Below are positions 22,708 to 35,858 of a DNA stretch of 64,000 nucleotides, one piece after another. The stretch covers positions 10,292,001 to 10,356,000 of the forward strand of contig OZ199838.1 of NCBI GenBank assembly GCA_964304625.1. The letters are read 5' to 3'. A program made the translations under genes and the position numbers. The notes beneath the pieces are model-generated. The model saw only the letters and a program-made list of their open reading frames with translations. It did no database searches and had not been told where the DNA came from. Source of the stretch: Kudoa neothunni. Taxonomy: Eukaryota > Cnidaria. Numbering within the stretch: the stretch's first letter is position 1; the number at the start of each line of letters is the position of its first letter.

Positions 22708-25700
22708 TCATTTGTTGATTTCTCGTTGTAACGATTCAATAAAAATATCTAACAAATCTTTTACAGTTGTAAGTTCCTCTACAATTTTCAAGTGTATTAG
22801 CCAGAAACATATCAAAAACAAACTTATTTGATTGGCGAGTTCAACAAAGCTGCCTTGAATAGAATTCTTCATCTGAGAGGACGTTTCATTATTCTCAAGA
22901 AGTTCTTTAGAAAATGAGACTATTCTTTTGACTAAACAAATTGAGAATCAATACATAGACAATATATATAAATCCATAAATTAAAAAGATACCTTCATTA
23001 TTAGCCAACTGTTGTTGTATAATAGACGATGATTGCTGAATCAACCGATGAATTCTCCAAAATAACAATAACTCATTACAGCCCAACTAATAAATTTAAT
23101 AAGTAGAACAATTGGTTCAAAAAGTAGATTTATGAATTACGGGATTTTTCGAGAAATCCTTAGTGCCAAATCCATTTCTACAAATTCCAATATGATCGAT
23201 CGACTTCCTGAGGAATTTGGTCAGGTAGAGATCGCTATAAATTTTGAGGACCTTAATACATATAAAATTTAGTCGAAAAATAATCTCGAACTGCTTCTTT
23301 ATTGGGTGGTGTGCTGCCATTAGGCAAAGAGGCTATCGCTCGTTGTATTATATCCTCAGATGGAAGAGGCTTGAGTTGATCGAAAGGTATGGTAGCGTCA
23401 TTGAATGATTTAATTAGAGAAGATCGTATAGCAGAAAAAGCTTTCTAAATTTTTGTAGTTGTTGGTACTTGACGAGAAAAGTAGAAAAATTAACTTGATC
23501 GTTAGTTTGAGATTTCCAAAGAAGCCAACGGTCGATAAACGAGGGACCAGTATAAAATTTGACATCAGCTTCAAACTTTTCAAGTTCTTCTGCGAAAAAC
23601 ACAATCTGCTAATGCAGCGGCGGTGTTCCAATTAAGGCGACTTTCTAAGTTTGAGTCAGAAAGTGCCAAATTCTGTATTAATCGCTAAGCAGAAAAACCG
23701 AACTCAATTATTGTAAAGAAAAATAAATAATTACCAAGCTATTTGTATTATTTTCTCCCCATTTAAACTCCCTTTTAAAGCTATCCAAGTAGGTCTCTTT
23801 CATTGGATAAAACGCTGAATAATAAGTTTGATCTTTCCTAGACTACATAGATCATTTTAAATCGGACAAATGAAGGGAATTTTTGATAAAACGTATACTA
23901 ACTTCAAAGATCTTGCTTAATGTATCAATAATCAAATCCTTCGTAACCTAATTACATAAATAAATTTGTGAAACGGCAAATTTAAAAGTTACACCAACTG
24001 TAAGATTAGTAAGATCGTTTTCTATCCATTGTTTGAGTTGAACTTCAAGATTTGTCCGAAAACTAATAGCGGTTCCGTTTAGGGCGTTTGGTAGGTAGAT
24101 ATTTTTAAAAACATAAGGAATTATGGCATTCCACAATTTTTTATTGAGACTGTTTTCAAAATCAGTATTTTTAAAGTGGCTGCACAATTTAGAAACATCT
24201 TCAAGGACTTCAGAAGATGATTTCTCAAAAAGTTCCTCCTATATTACGACAATTAAAATAAACCAATAAAATATCAACGTATTTAAGTTAAAACTATAAA
24301 TAATCAAATTTTATCAATAAATTAAATAAAAATATAAGAAAGTAAAATTTTTCAGACCAAAATCTAGCAACAGCGTATTAAAAACTATAATTTTATTATT
24401 TAAATAAACGATCAAGTCATCTTTTATGGAAGATTGGATTTAACCAATCTAAGATAAATGATGCAGAAGTAATTCCATTCAATCTTTATCAAAATAAGAC
24501 ATCCATTTCTAATTTTGTTTAACTGGATATAGAAATGATATAAAGATTATTTAGCTAAAATCGATGGAGTTTATCTTGAGCTGGATGATTAAATTTTTCA
24601 CTAAAGATTTATATGGAGTTGAAACAGTCGATTTAAGTAGGGAATAAAGGCAGCATTTAACGAAACCGAAAAATATTAATCAAATACTCTAGTCATCTCG
24701 TTGAGATTTGGGAAACGATGTCTCCATTCCGTTTCCAGCGAAAACAATCTACTTCGAACAGCATCTGAACTTTGGCGAATAGAATTGTGAACCATTTCCC
24801 AAAACTTAGATTTCACTTGAAGTATAAGGTTGGTAGAGCTCGCTTGACTGCGATGCAAAACGCCATTCCTATTAATGGTAATTGTTGTGAACAAAAAAAT
24901 ATGACAAATCACCTGAAATAATGCGAATTCTCAAATAATTTTTTTCATATTCATTGATTTTACTTATTGTATCGTCGTTGTTACCAGTTCCGGCTATTAC
25001 CGCGTAATAACCAAGAGCTTTCATGGGGAATATTTGGCCGCATAGAAGTCGTTCGATTCGATTTTTATCAACACTGTTTTTTTCAGCCACGTCAATTTTG
25101 GTCAACACACATATTGTCCTTTGACCTAGGAGACTTGTTAGAAAAAAATGGAAGATTTTAGCGCATCACCCTCTGGATCGATATCTCTTGTGAGGTCAGT
25201 CACTAAACTTCTCTCAGCGTCCACACTTCCGTCTAAAGTAACAATAACACACGTGCAAAACAGTATAAGATAAAAAACCTTGAACACAAAGAATAATAGA
25301 GTTAGGATTTGACATATACCTCCTAGAAAATCACATTTAATGGAAAAACTCATGGATTTTTCAATGTAATCAAGAGACAAGTATAGAATCTTTCATAGCC
25401 CTCATTGAATTAGATCGGTGATGATTTAGGTCAAAAATCCATTTTAACTTGATTACAAAATTTCTCCACAATGTTTCAAAAACATAATAAAATAAATTCA
25501 TTTATATCAAAAATATATTTAAAACAACTAAGATAAGAACTTGAAAAAATAAAATAGTAAGGTTATTGTGTTAATAAGTAATTTTTTCTTAAAAATACAA
25601 TTTAGTTTAACAATTAACATAGTCTGCATTAAATTTATCCTCATATTATAGTAGAATTTCGAGAAAACGACCCAGAATTCTAAATAAATCTTTGTAGAAA

Positions 25701-28700
25701 TTATTTGTGTATATTCATCGGAGACAAAATATAATTAAAATTGAATTCTAATTTTCATACTTAGAGCTAAAGAAGCCGTTGAAAAAGATTTATTAATTCT
25801 GTTTCACCTCAAACCAAAATAATTTGGCTTTATTACGATTGTAACATTTTTTCACGAACAAAAGGCGAAAAAATGGGGACTGACATGCGTTTGGAGTATT
25901 ATAATGATGTTTTTTATGTATTAATTAGCAAAACAATCAATGTTTTTCTCCTGCTGAATTTCTACTCACAGCTTGTTGAGAAATAGTTAATACAAACTCT
26001 GTCAAAAAATAACAAAGTTATCAGTATGTATATTTTAGAAAGGAACTGTTTCATCAAGTTGATAATTTAGCGTAGAATAGATTAACGACATGACTAGGAC
26101 TAAGCCTGCTTTCGATTGTTTTAATATAAATTAGATGTCATAACACCTTATTACGTAAGTTTTGAAATATAGAATCTTCTATTTATAATTTTTTGAGCCA
26201 TTTAATAACTTAGACATTCCGATAAAATAAGTTTGTTTGTTTTTGTATTATTTGAGGGATAATATTCTTTTTAAATTATGACCTTTAAATGTAAATTAAA
26301 ATACTTTGCAAGATCAATAATAGAATCTTTGGTATCTGGGGACATGTCCGTGGTGACAGTCTAAACAATATATCTCGTAAACAACCACGCACTTGTGTAA
26401 ATACATTTATAACACCAGGAAGATCTACTAGAATCATGCGAGAGATATTAGGTCCCTTGAGTGTGAGTGACACAGGCTATAAAAATCTGAATAAAGATAA
26501 CTATCAAGGTATTACAGTAGGAGATATAGTCTTGTTGTCGATTCGAACATTCTTCTCCATTCTCTCCAAAATTCTGTTTCTTAGAATAGTCACCTATTTC
26601 AAGGGTGATGAAATCTCTTCCCTTTAATTCAAAGTAGTCAACCTGCTCGGGATTGGTTAGATCGAAAACCACGTTGGGATCATTGTTAAAATACGCGATG
26701 TGTTCAGAACCTTCTCCGAGTGTCAGCATAATTGGTGATCTTGTCATCATTGAGCCGCATCCCCTAAACAACAAAATTACATAAACCGCAAATAACGTCA
26801 TATGAATAGGCAAACCTAGGAAAAATTCTTGCCTTAGCAAACAGCTCTAACACACTCGTTTTTCCACTACTTTGGTCACCAATAACCACAACCTTCGAAA
26901 CACTATCATAAAAATTCGCCACACTCTTCACATATAGATACTCTTGGTAGATGATCTTGGAAATTAAATGATTTGCTATTGAATGATTGAAGTATATCCA
27001 AAATTGTAGCGTATTGATCAATAATGGTTTTCTATCAAGTGGTATAGATTAATTGAAACAACAATAAATAGTTACATGTCTAAATTTGAATTTAACATTT
27101 TGTAGATCGGTGTCACTATTCGAAAGCAATTTTTTTATTCTATAATTCTCCCTAGCAAGATTTTTGTTTTCATTTTCGAGCCTATCGAATTCTTTTTGGA
27201 ATCGTTTCTTTATAAATAAAGATCAAATTTATGTATAATATAGAAGCCTATTTTTATATTAAAATATATACCTGCATTTCCATGTAGTCATTCAAAACTG
27301 AATCCAAGCGTTCTTGTAACTAACAAGAGAATATTCCGTTGGATCTCGATCAAATGAATTAACTTTATTATCTTTAGAGTTGGCTATTCTTTCAAATTGT
27401 TCAACATTAAATATTTGGTAATCATCTGCATTAGCTACATCTAAATAATATAAATTGAGATAAGTACGCCAATTTGAATAGATAAAGTTTCATTTTAATT
27501 AACCCTTTCAGTCCCTATATTTAAACTCGATGTGGAGAGTATAGTAATTGTAACAACACTTCAAAAAATTTTTTAATGATTACCAGTATCTACAATATTT
27601 ATAAATTCTAATTTTAAATCATATTACCAATAAAAATTCAAACAACGCGACTTAAGTTTATGTGGAATTTTCGTAAAAATCGATTAATTTTTAATAAACA
27701 ATGACTCAGTTTATAAACAGTCGAACTTTAGTTATCTGCATGTGGACTAAAAGTGGTTTTTATTGCGCATAATTAATTTTTGTATAATCGAAAATTATTT
27801 AATTGAAAAAGTACAAAAATTATAAATATAACCGAAAAATTTTTTCGGATAGAACTTGTTTGGATATCTGTAGTTCAGTTGTATTATGATATAATTTGAG
27901 TAAATTTATGGAATCAATTAAATAACTTTTACCACCCTTTTTAATGCACAACCGTAGAAATCAATTTTATTTTTTTTAATATAATTTTATCATTTAATTA
28001 AACAACTTATTTTTGACGAATTTAAAAAAACTATTATCTTCAATTTATATATTATTTTCATATATCCCAATAAAATTTTATATTTGGCATGGAATTTATG
28101 ATTTCCCTAAAACTGACGAAAAAATATAAGAACGATAAAAAGAATTTTAAACAAATCCATACTATTATATATTTATTCAAAGAGAACTTCTATTAAATAA
28201 TTGTAAGGATAAATTATAACGTCAGTTTTGATGTCATTAATCGACTTAGAAGGCACATCCGAATATATAAAAACAATAAAAAATCCCAAATTTATTTTAA
28301 ATATTGTTATTTGAATGCAGTATTATAGAGAAAATAAGAGCTTAATTCCAATTAATACGGCCATAAATCGCCCCGAAGTTTCTATGAGGAATTTGAAAAT
28401 GAAACAGCTTTACAATTATTGATGAATTGCCTAAATTTGGAAACACCAAAATAATGATTGGACGACATTTAGCTATTTCAATAAATCGAAAATTGTTAGA
28501 GGATAGTGAATTACTCTCTCAACAAACAATACCTGAATAATTAATATCAATGTAAATATTAACAAATAAAAAAATCTCATATCGAATTTTATAAATGATT
28601 TTTTTGAGAAAAATAAAATTTCAAACAAACTGGGATGTAAACGATAGAAAAAGTCCCTATTAAATGTTTATTTGAATTATTATTTAGCTACAAAAATAAT

Positions 28701-30305
28701 TCAAAAATTAATGTTGTTTTAAAATATTATTCCAAATACTGCAAAGTTTAAGTTTAAGGATTAATTCCGACGATCGATAAAGACATCCTCTAAACTATAT
28801 ATTTAGTTAACTGGATAAACGATTTAATGAAGGGTTATTTTCGGAGGATTAAAGAGTTCTTTCCCAGGTTATTTTCTATTTGAGGTTCAAATAAATCAAT
28901 AAAAAAATTCCATAGGTATTTAATTAATTTAATAAATCTTCATGAATACATTGTTATGCATTTGAATTTATTTCATAAACAAACCCAAAATTATTAACAG
29001 GTAGAAATAAAATTATTTTAAGGTTTTTACTGATTTTTTAATTTCTAATCAAAAATAAGTCGAAACAAAGTTGTCAGTATTTAATCTAAAATTATAAATT
29101 GTAGCTTAAAATAATAATTTTTTTGTTTCAACAAAATTGTTCAAATTAATTATTCAGTCAACGAGAATTTAGATAACAAATTGATGGGCTTAAATGAAAT
29201 TTTGATTGAATTTGGGTAAGAAGGGCTCATTTTTATTTTAACCAAATTTTATGCGTAGAAGTGTGTAAATATAAACCAGGATTTTTTCAATTCTATGTGC
29301 CTTGTCTTATCTCGATTTTTAATGTTAAATGTAAGCATATATTTTTCCCCAAAAAACGATAAGGGATGTAAAATACATTAATAAAGTTAGAAAATTAATG
29401 TGATTTAAAATTAAAACCTAAATTAGAGTGTTTTTACATTATTTATAAAATAATTATATTAAAATTATACTGGTAATATAATACGCATTAAACGATTCCT
29501 CTATAATTAATTCCTTTTGAAAATTATAAACTAATCATAATTTCACACATACAGTTTTGTCTGAATAGTTATCATATGATTGAATAAACATCGCACAATT
29601 AAAACAAAATTATATTTCATAAGTATTTTACAGGTCTCAAAGACTTTACAAGAGTATAACATGGATTATTTAACTTTTAAATAAAAACTGGGAACGAACG
29701 AGTTAAACTTTCCTTACGTGAAACAACAAATAGTATTATGTAGTTTTGTATACCCTTATCCGGTGAAGACTGTTTATCTGTAGCATTTTTATCGTTAGAA
29801 GATTGAGTATATGACGATGATGATTGTGTCGATAGTTGATTAGATTGTGTGTTGTTAGTCAATGTATTTTCAAGTTCCAGTTCACGTTCTATTAATTCTT
29901 AAAAAAATTAATCGTCAACCCTCCTTTATACTCCTTCAAAATGAAACTATACAGATAAGTAATAAAGTTTAAAATTAAAAATATTTATATTAATATTAAT
30001 AAAACTGCTTCAGAAGTAAATAACTTACTTGGGGCAGGAAACGAAAATAATTTAGAAAACGAATCCAACCTTATTTTCATATCATCCATATACTAAAATA
30101 GATTAGAGGGGAAACATAGTTGTATTCGTATTACGGAATTAAGTGTGTACAATGTTCCTCCAACACCGGCCAACGCCAAATATCGCACCCTAGTCAACAC
30201 ACGAAGGATAGTGGCAGCAGATATGTGTCTTTTCGCATTAACACCATGAATGCAATTTTTCAACTGGTTTTTGTTGCTGTGTGATATTAACTTAGTCAAG
30301 CTCAT
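22708..30305 (-). CDS. OPA1: OPA1-like mitochondrial dynamin GTPase
   Basis: OPA1 is the dynamin-family GTPase that fuses mitochondrial inner membranes and shapes cristae. Exon 1 (ATG at 30303-30305) has a basic, hydroxylated presequence followed by a hydrophobic segment, [20 protein letters not shown] Ser/Thr-rich linker (about 29720-29870) and a coiled coil (about 27130-27320) follow. The GTPase domain has G1 GDQSSGKTS (26852-26880), switch MMTRSP, G3 DLPG (26413-26424), the family run GSVDAERS, and G4 TKID (25091-25102). Then [18 protein letters not shown] and LKQWIENDL of the middle region, and a C-terminal effector end with LLFWRIHR and IFIESLQRE; stop at 22708. Introns of 44, 44, 46 and 44 bp alternate with longer ones, one of about 2.2 kb (near 27480-29670). 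The junction between the exon at ~26620-26762 and the KGPNISRM exon is not resolved. Confidence 0.93.
27480..29670. other. Long AT-rich intron of OPA1
   Basis: No coding frame recognised. It begins with a piggyBac-like left end (TTAACCCTTTCAGTCCC at about 27499-27515), but I found no matching right end. Confidence 0.4.
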
Positions 30306-33300
30306 TCTGGCGCATGTGCGTTGGAGTACCTTCTATATTTATTACAGAAAACAATTTTCAAATATTTTTTTAGTTATTTAATTAATATGATCAAAACATA
30401 TATGTATATAAATCGACAGGATAACGAATATTAGACTTTTTATGATACAAATTTATTCACACATCTAAATCAAGTGTTGTCACCAACAAATATAGCTTTT
30501 AATATTTATTTATTTATTAAGTCAGTAGAAAATAACTTAAGAATTTTTAAAATTTTCTATTTATTAACGAGAGTAAAATGAAAAATAGTAAAATGGTTTA
30601 TTTTAGAAAAATTACTTCAAAGATTATTTGGAAGGATCACCGGAGATAAATTCAGCAGGGGTAGCTTGACCAAATAATATAATCATATTAAAACTGGAAT
30701 ATAAATTTTCTAAATTATATATTAATATTAAGGGGAAAATGAAATAATATGATGAACCCCCAAGAGACCAAAGAAATTTCTTTGATAATTTATGGTAAAG
30801 AAGATCAGGAAATTTAACCTATTAATATGTTAATAGATGATTATCAATTTATAATAAAATTTTAATTAAAAATAAAGAAAAAGAATTAATTGAACATTTA
30901 TTTTTGGATATTTTTATGCAACTTACTCCAAATACAGCAAGCATAAGAATGGTTTTGAACCAGGGATGGTTTTTCCTAAAGTTTGATTTAAGTAAAAAGA
31001 ATGAGCTTTCAGATAATAGTTGATTTCAACAGTTTCATGATTAATAGATCACTATTGAATCCATAAATACATCTTAATAACTCTAATTTTTTTCATATAA
31101 TATAGGGACAAACATGGGATGAACTCTCATCTTCAAAAGATTTTATGCAGTAAAATGCAAATTATAGTCGTTCTAGAGATTTTTAATTAATAGAATAAAT
31201 CTAAATTTCCAGTTATCAATAGAATTCACGTCTGCTACTCTCATCCCTTATTTTGGTAGCATCGACACACCACCCATAAACGACCGCTCACTTCTAAGAA
31301 TATGTATCACAACATCATTTAAACAATGTAAGCTAATGAAGCATTCGACGGTAACCAATTACAATTATTTATATAATGTTAGAAATCAAAGGATAAGATA
31401 AAGTTTAGGTATAGGTTAATAATAGTCTATATGTAAAAATATAACAATACTATAAAATTAGTTATTATTCATAGAATAATAAACTCAAAAAACTATAGTT
31501 GAAATCAACAATTTTAATTTAGAAAACTTAATATTTATTAAGGATAACATTTTGATGTTCAATTTATGAAATGGTTTATGTTGAACTCATGTTATAAAAT
31601 TTCCTAAATTACATAATAGAAATGTAATTTTTAAACCCTCAATCCATTTTTAGGTAGATTCAGAAACCTTACTGCTCTATTAGACAATGATCAAATAAAA
31701 ATGTGCGCAATTTTATTAAATGATCAATTTTGTACGAATTAGATGCAACTCACAATTTTTTACCTCAAAAATTGTTTCGTAACAAATGACTACCCAAATT
31801 CTCAAACAAATTTTAGAATAAAAAATTTTAAATTTAGTTTAAAACTTTACAAATTAATTATACAAAAATTATGTCAATAAACTATATATTCATAATATAA
31901 TATTTAAAAGTGAATTATAATTAGAAATTATTTCGCGAATTTATGTTTGTTGATAACGGCATACAAATCTTAAATGGTTTAAACTCCGTATAACGGTAAT
32001 ATTATTATGTTAATAAATTTTTTGATGTATTTAAAAAGTCCATATTTGACAAAAATGAATTAACTACCTTTTCGTCCTCGATTCTATGAAAAAGTTGGGT
32101 AAATATTGAGAAATTAATAAGATCTGGAACGAATTTTATTCGACCAATAATTCATCATAATAGGAAAATCATATTTAATTGTAAAAAAATCAGAAAAAGT
32201 TTAACACTGCAAGAGTAAATTAAATATGTTGCATATATGTCCACAAGTCCCGCTTCGCGAAGGCTTCCTTGCCTAGCCAAGTAGGCTAACATCTGGCGCA
32301 GACTAAAGCCTTTCTGATTTTTAAGTAAATAGCGCTAATGCCCAGTTTGGGCTGATACAGTGTGATGGAAAATTTTTGCTTGAATTTTATTTTTCTATTT
32401 TAATTTATGCATTTAAAGCTTGTCATTATTTTTGCAATGTGATGATTTAGATAAACGAAATTATGCGCGCACTTTCCATTCAAATATAAATAGAGGTATG
32501 GAAAGAAATTAATGAGTAATTTTAAGTTTATTTTACAAATTATTGACCAAAACTATGATTAACTTAATTTTAAGAGAAATGTAATTAGCGATTAAAGTTC
32601 AGCTATTTATGAAACAAAATCATTAAATAACTTAATAGGACTTTCAGTTATTTTCAAAATCTTACGATCAAAATTAATCCCTCTAGTTATAAAATTTATT
32701 ATTAGTCTACAAACGATAAAAAAAAAATAAAATAAACTTAAGATGCCTCCGAAATACAAATATTAATTGTTACTCCTTTTTTCGCAATTTTATAATGATT
32801 CCAATGATGTTTTAAAAAGCTGTGCGCGGTAACTTACGTATTCACTATTGTAATAAAATTTCCCAATTTATAAATAAATCCAACCATGCTTTTTATCAAG
32901 AATACTTAATGGTTTGAAAAATTACAGTAATGATTAAACATCAACTGGTTTTCTTGAAGGAATGCACCCTTTTAAAAATTAACACAATGTTTGATTGCCC
33001 TAAAAAAATTTCTTCGTATTGAACTATTCTTAGATTAACTAAAACTTTGTGAAAATATCGGTTATATCGAATAGACCAATGATTTCTTATTAACTTACAT
33101 GACACGTATTGAGAGTGGACTGTATTTTGTGCGAAAGTAATCGTGAACATAAATTCTTAAACTGCGTATAGAACGCGGTGCCGCGTATTTTTATGCAGCT
33201 TTTATATCATAATGAATTAATGCGAGCCTAAAGAAAACAGTATATGGATTTGAATATTAACCTTGAGGTCTGGGGGTAAGGAATAATTAGGCCACTAAGA

Positions 33301-33932
33301 ACTTAAACATTATTTAAAAAATTATCTCATCAAATATAGAAACTTATCGAATTAGTTATGCCAGCTGCTTCGCAAGAAAGTTCAGGAAAACCAAAAAATG
33401 AGTAAATACTTATCGAAAGACGAATATAGTTTCAATCTCAATCGATATTTTTGATAAAAAGAAGTGTTCACATCTCAGGAATTCCAATGGAGCATAATTT
33501 TCATTTAAGTTACCACAAGAATTTTAATATTTAAAAGCTCTACACACATTTCATGTCGTTTTTAGGATACATACAGAGACTCAAATTATTCCAACGTGGC
33601 GACGACTTGTTATCTCAAATTATGTGTTTTATTTAAAATGATCATGATCTATTTTACTTAATGTAAATAGTTGCAAATTTACGCTAAGAAAGAGGCACGC
33701 GCTAACTCAAAATACGATAACTAGGAGAATATAATATATAATCCTTCAATGTGAGCGGTAAATTAATTATGTTTATTGCTTAATCTCTATACATATAACA
33801 CTTAACTATATCCATAACGTTCGAAAAGAGAAAACACACATAAAATAACTTTTTTATGCTTCAAATTTTAAGGGAAATGCGACAACTCTAGTAAATGCGA
33901 CGTTAATAGTTTACTTGTCTTAAAAGTATTTC
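30306..33932. other. AT-rich intergenic region upstream of OPA1
   Basis: Apart from the structured GC-richer patch at 32241-32372, nothing was recognised. A short open frame at 32941-33150 (-) is not convincing. The OPA1 promoter should lie near 30306-30500. Confidence 0.45.
32241..32372. other. GC-richer patch with four small hairpins
   Basis: In very AT-rich surroundings this patch contains the perfect palindrome CTTCGCGAAG (32253-32262), AGGC..GCCT (32261-32274), TAGCC-AAGTA-GGCTA (32274-32288) and CCCA-GTT-TGGG (32341-32351). It could be a small structured RNA, part of a tRNA-derived SINE, or a transposon remnant. No tRNA cloverleaf could be closed. Confidence 0.35.
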
Positions 33933-35858
33933 GGTAATGGTAAAGTATGTGACTCCAGAAAACACCATCTTCCGCACGTTTTTTCCCATTTTTTCTTTTA
34001 CATTTATCAATAATAAATTAAAAGAATACCGAGTGCAAATATTGAGCTCAAATTAATTACTTCTAAATTTTTGCCTAATTCATATTCGGCAACAGTCGGA
34101 TGCGCGTGTAATCTACATCGTTTTGCAATAAGCACCGGAAAAAGCTTATTATTTGCTTATTTCACAAATTATCCAAAATTTATATTTTATATTATTTTTA
34201 TTAGCAACGGTATTAAATTTTCCTGCGTTTGTTTATCACGTGGAAACGGCTATAATGGAGCTTTTAAGTTTTAGAGGGGACGATGATTTTTTTTGCTTAA
34301 TTAATGACCATGATAGTTTTTTTACACCTTATTATCAAAGGGCTATCTAAAAGCTGCCCCAGAAAGATGTTTTAAGTGTTGGAATTATAAAACCTTTATT
34401 TTAAAAAAGAGAAAAATAAATGTAAGAAGACCAATGGCCGATACTTCGTGTTACAATAGAAACAACATTGATTATTCCTTCACTTACAACTGTAAAAAGT
34501 ACCTATCTTCTGTGAAATAACGATTTAATGTATTGAAGGTGTAAAACTAGTGTTTCCCCTCGAAATGGTACCTTTTTCTCTATGGGTTCCGCTACCTCAA
34601 CAACAAAATTAACGATAAAAAAAATTTTTTAAATACTTTATTACTGGTCGATGGACAATACCATTATGTCGACCGGTAAGATGATAAATATTTCCAAACC
34701 TACCACTTCATGGTTTCACAAGATTAGAAAAATTTGGTGGAGAAGATTACGTCATCGAAATTGACGAGACCCTTCTTCACGGCAAGAGGAAGCATAATCG
34801 GGGGAGACTTAAAACAAAATTTCTCCGAATTAAACGGGGTGTTTCATTCCATAATTTGCCCGAATATTTGTGCGAAGAATGGTTTCGATCAATTATGAGA
34901 GAAAAATTTCAACTTTTAAATAATATACTAAAAAAAATTGTTACTGTACTAATGTAGTTATTAATAAGTCTATCACATTTTATTTATATGCGTTTTTATT
35001 TGTTGTATTTAATGTAATAAATGTCAGAGGACGTATAATTAGAAATTTTATACTAGAAGTTAGATATGTAAATAATAAATTTTTTGTGTTAAATTTTTCG
35101 AGTAAAAATAAATCAGGTTAATTCTAATTTATTTTATATGAATATATTTGATAGTTCCATTCACTGGAATATTAAAATTGGGAGAAAATATTAATGAATA
35201 AAATAAATATTCATATAGAAAGTGCTATATTAATATTAGTAAGAAAAATTAATTTATTATGACCTAAAGTATTAAATAAAGAAATAAAAAAATGCGCGAT
35301 TTATTATTTCTAAAATTTTTATAATTTAATATTTTTTATTAATGTCTTTCTTCAATTTTGTAGCCAAAAATATCAATATACGATTAATATAATTATTGTC
35401 AGTTCCAATTTCGCGAGTAATTGGTGTATAAAAATTTATAAACTAAAATACACAATTATAGATGTGACTAAATGTTTTAAAAGTTAATTTGACATTTAGA
35501 AATAAAGATAGATGACACAATATTTCTTAATATTAGATAAGCTTATTTAGAAGGTTTACTAGACTAAGTTTGGTATGCAAAGATTAAGAGAATTTAACTA
35601 ATGGTTATAATGTATTAATCAGGATAAAATATGCAAATAATAAGCTTTTTTCCGGTGTTTATTGCAAAACGATGTAGATTACACGTGTATCCGACTGTTG
35701 TCGAATATGAATTAGGCAAAAATTTAGAAGTAATTAATTTGAGCTCAATATTTGCACTCGGTATTCTTTTAATTTATTATTGATAAATGTAAAAGAAAAA
35801 ATGGGAAAAAACGTGCGGAAGATGGTGTTTTTCTGGAGTCACATACTTTACCATTACT
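33933..35858. mobile_element. Merlin-type element with ~230-bp inverted repeats
   Basis: The arms 33933-34161 and 35628-35858 are near-identical inverted repeats. The 8-bp flanks AGTATTTC (33925-33932) and AGTACTTC (35859-35866) match at 7 of 8, the duplication size expected for Merlin. On the plus strand between them, fragments read a Cys-containing N-terminal motif (CFKCWNYKTFILKKRK, about 34370) and an ISXO2/Merlin catalytic motif (VIEIDETLLHGKRKHNRGR, about 34760-34815). Frames are broken and the C-terminal half is not visible, so it is decayed. Confidence 0.82.

Noticed and set aside
27499-28845. Possible piggyBac element in the long OPA1 intron
   Set aside because: A left end TTAACCCTTTCAG is present, but the only candidate right end (AAGGGTTAT at about 28831) does not pair with it.
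32260-32330. tRNA gene on either strand
   Set aside because: An A-box-like stretch (TAGCCAAGTAGGCTA) exists, but no B box, acceptor stem or cloverleaf could be closed.
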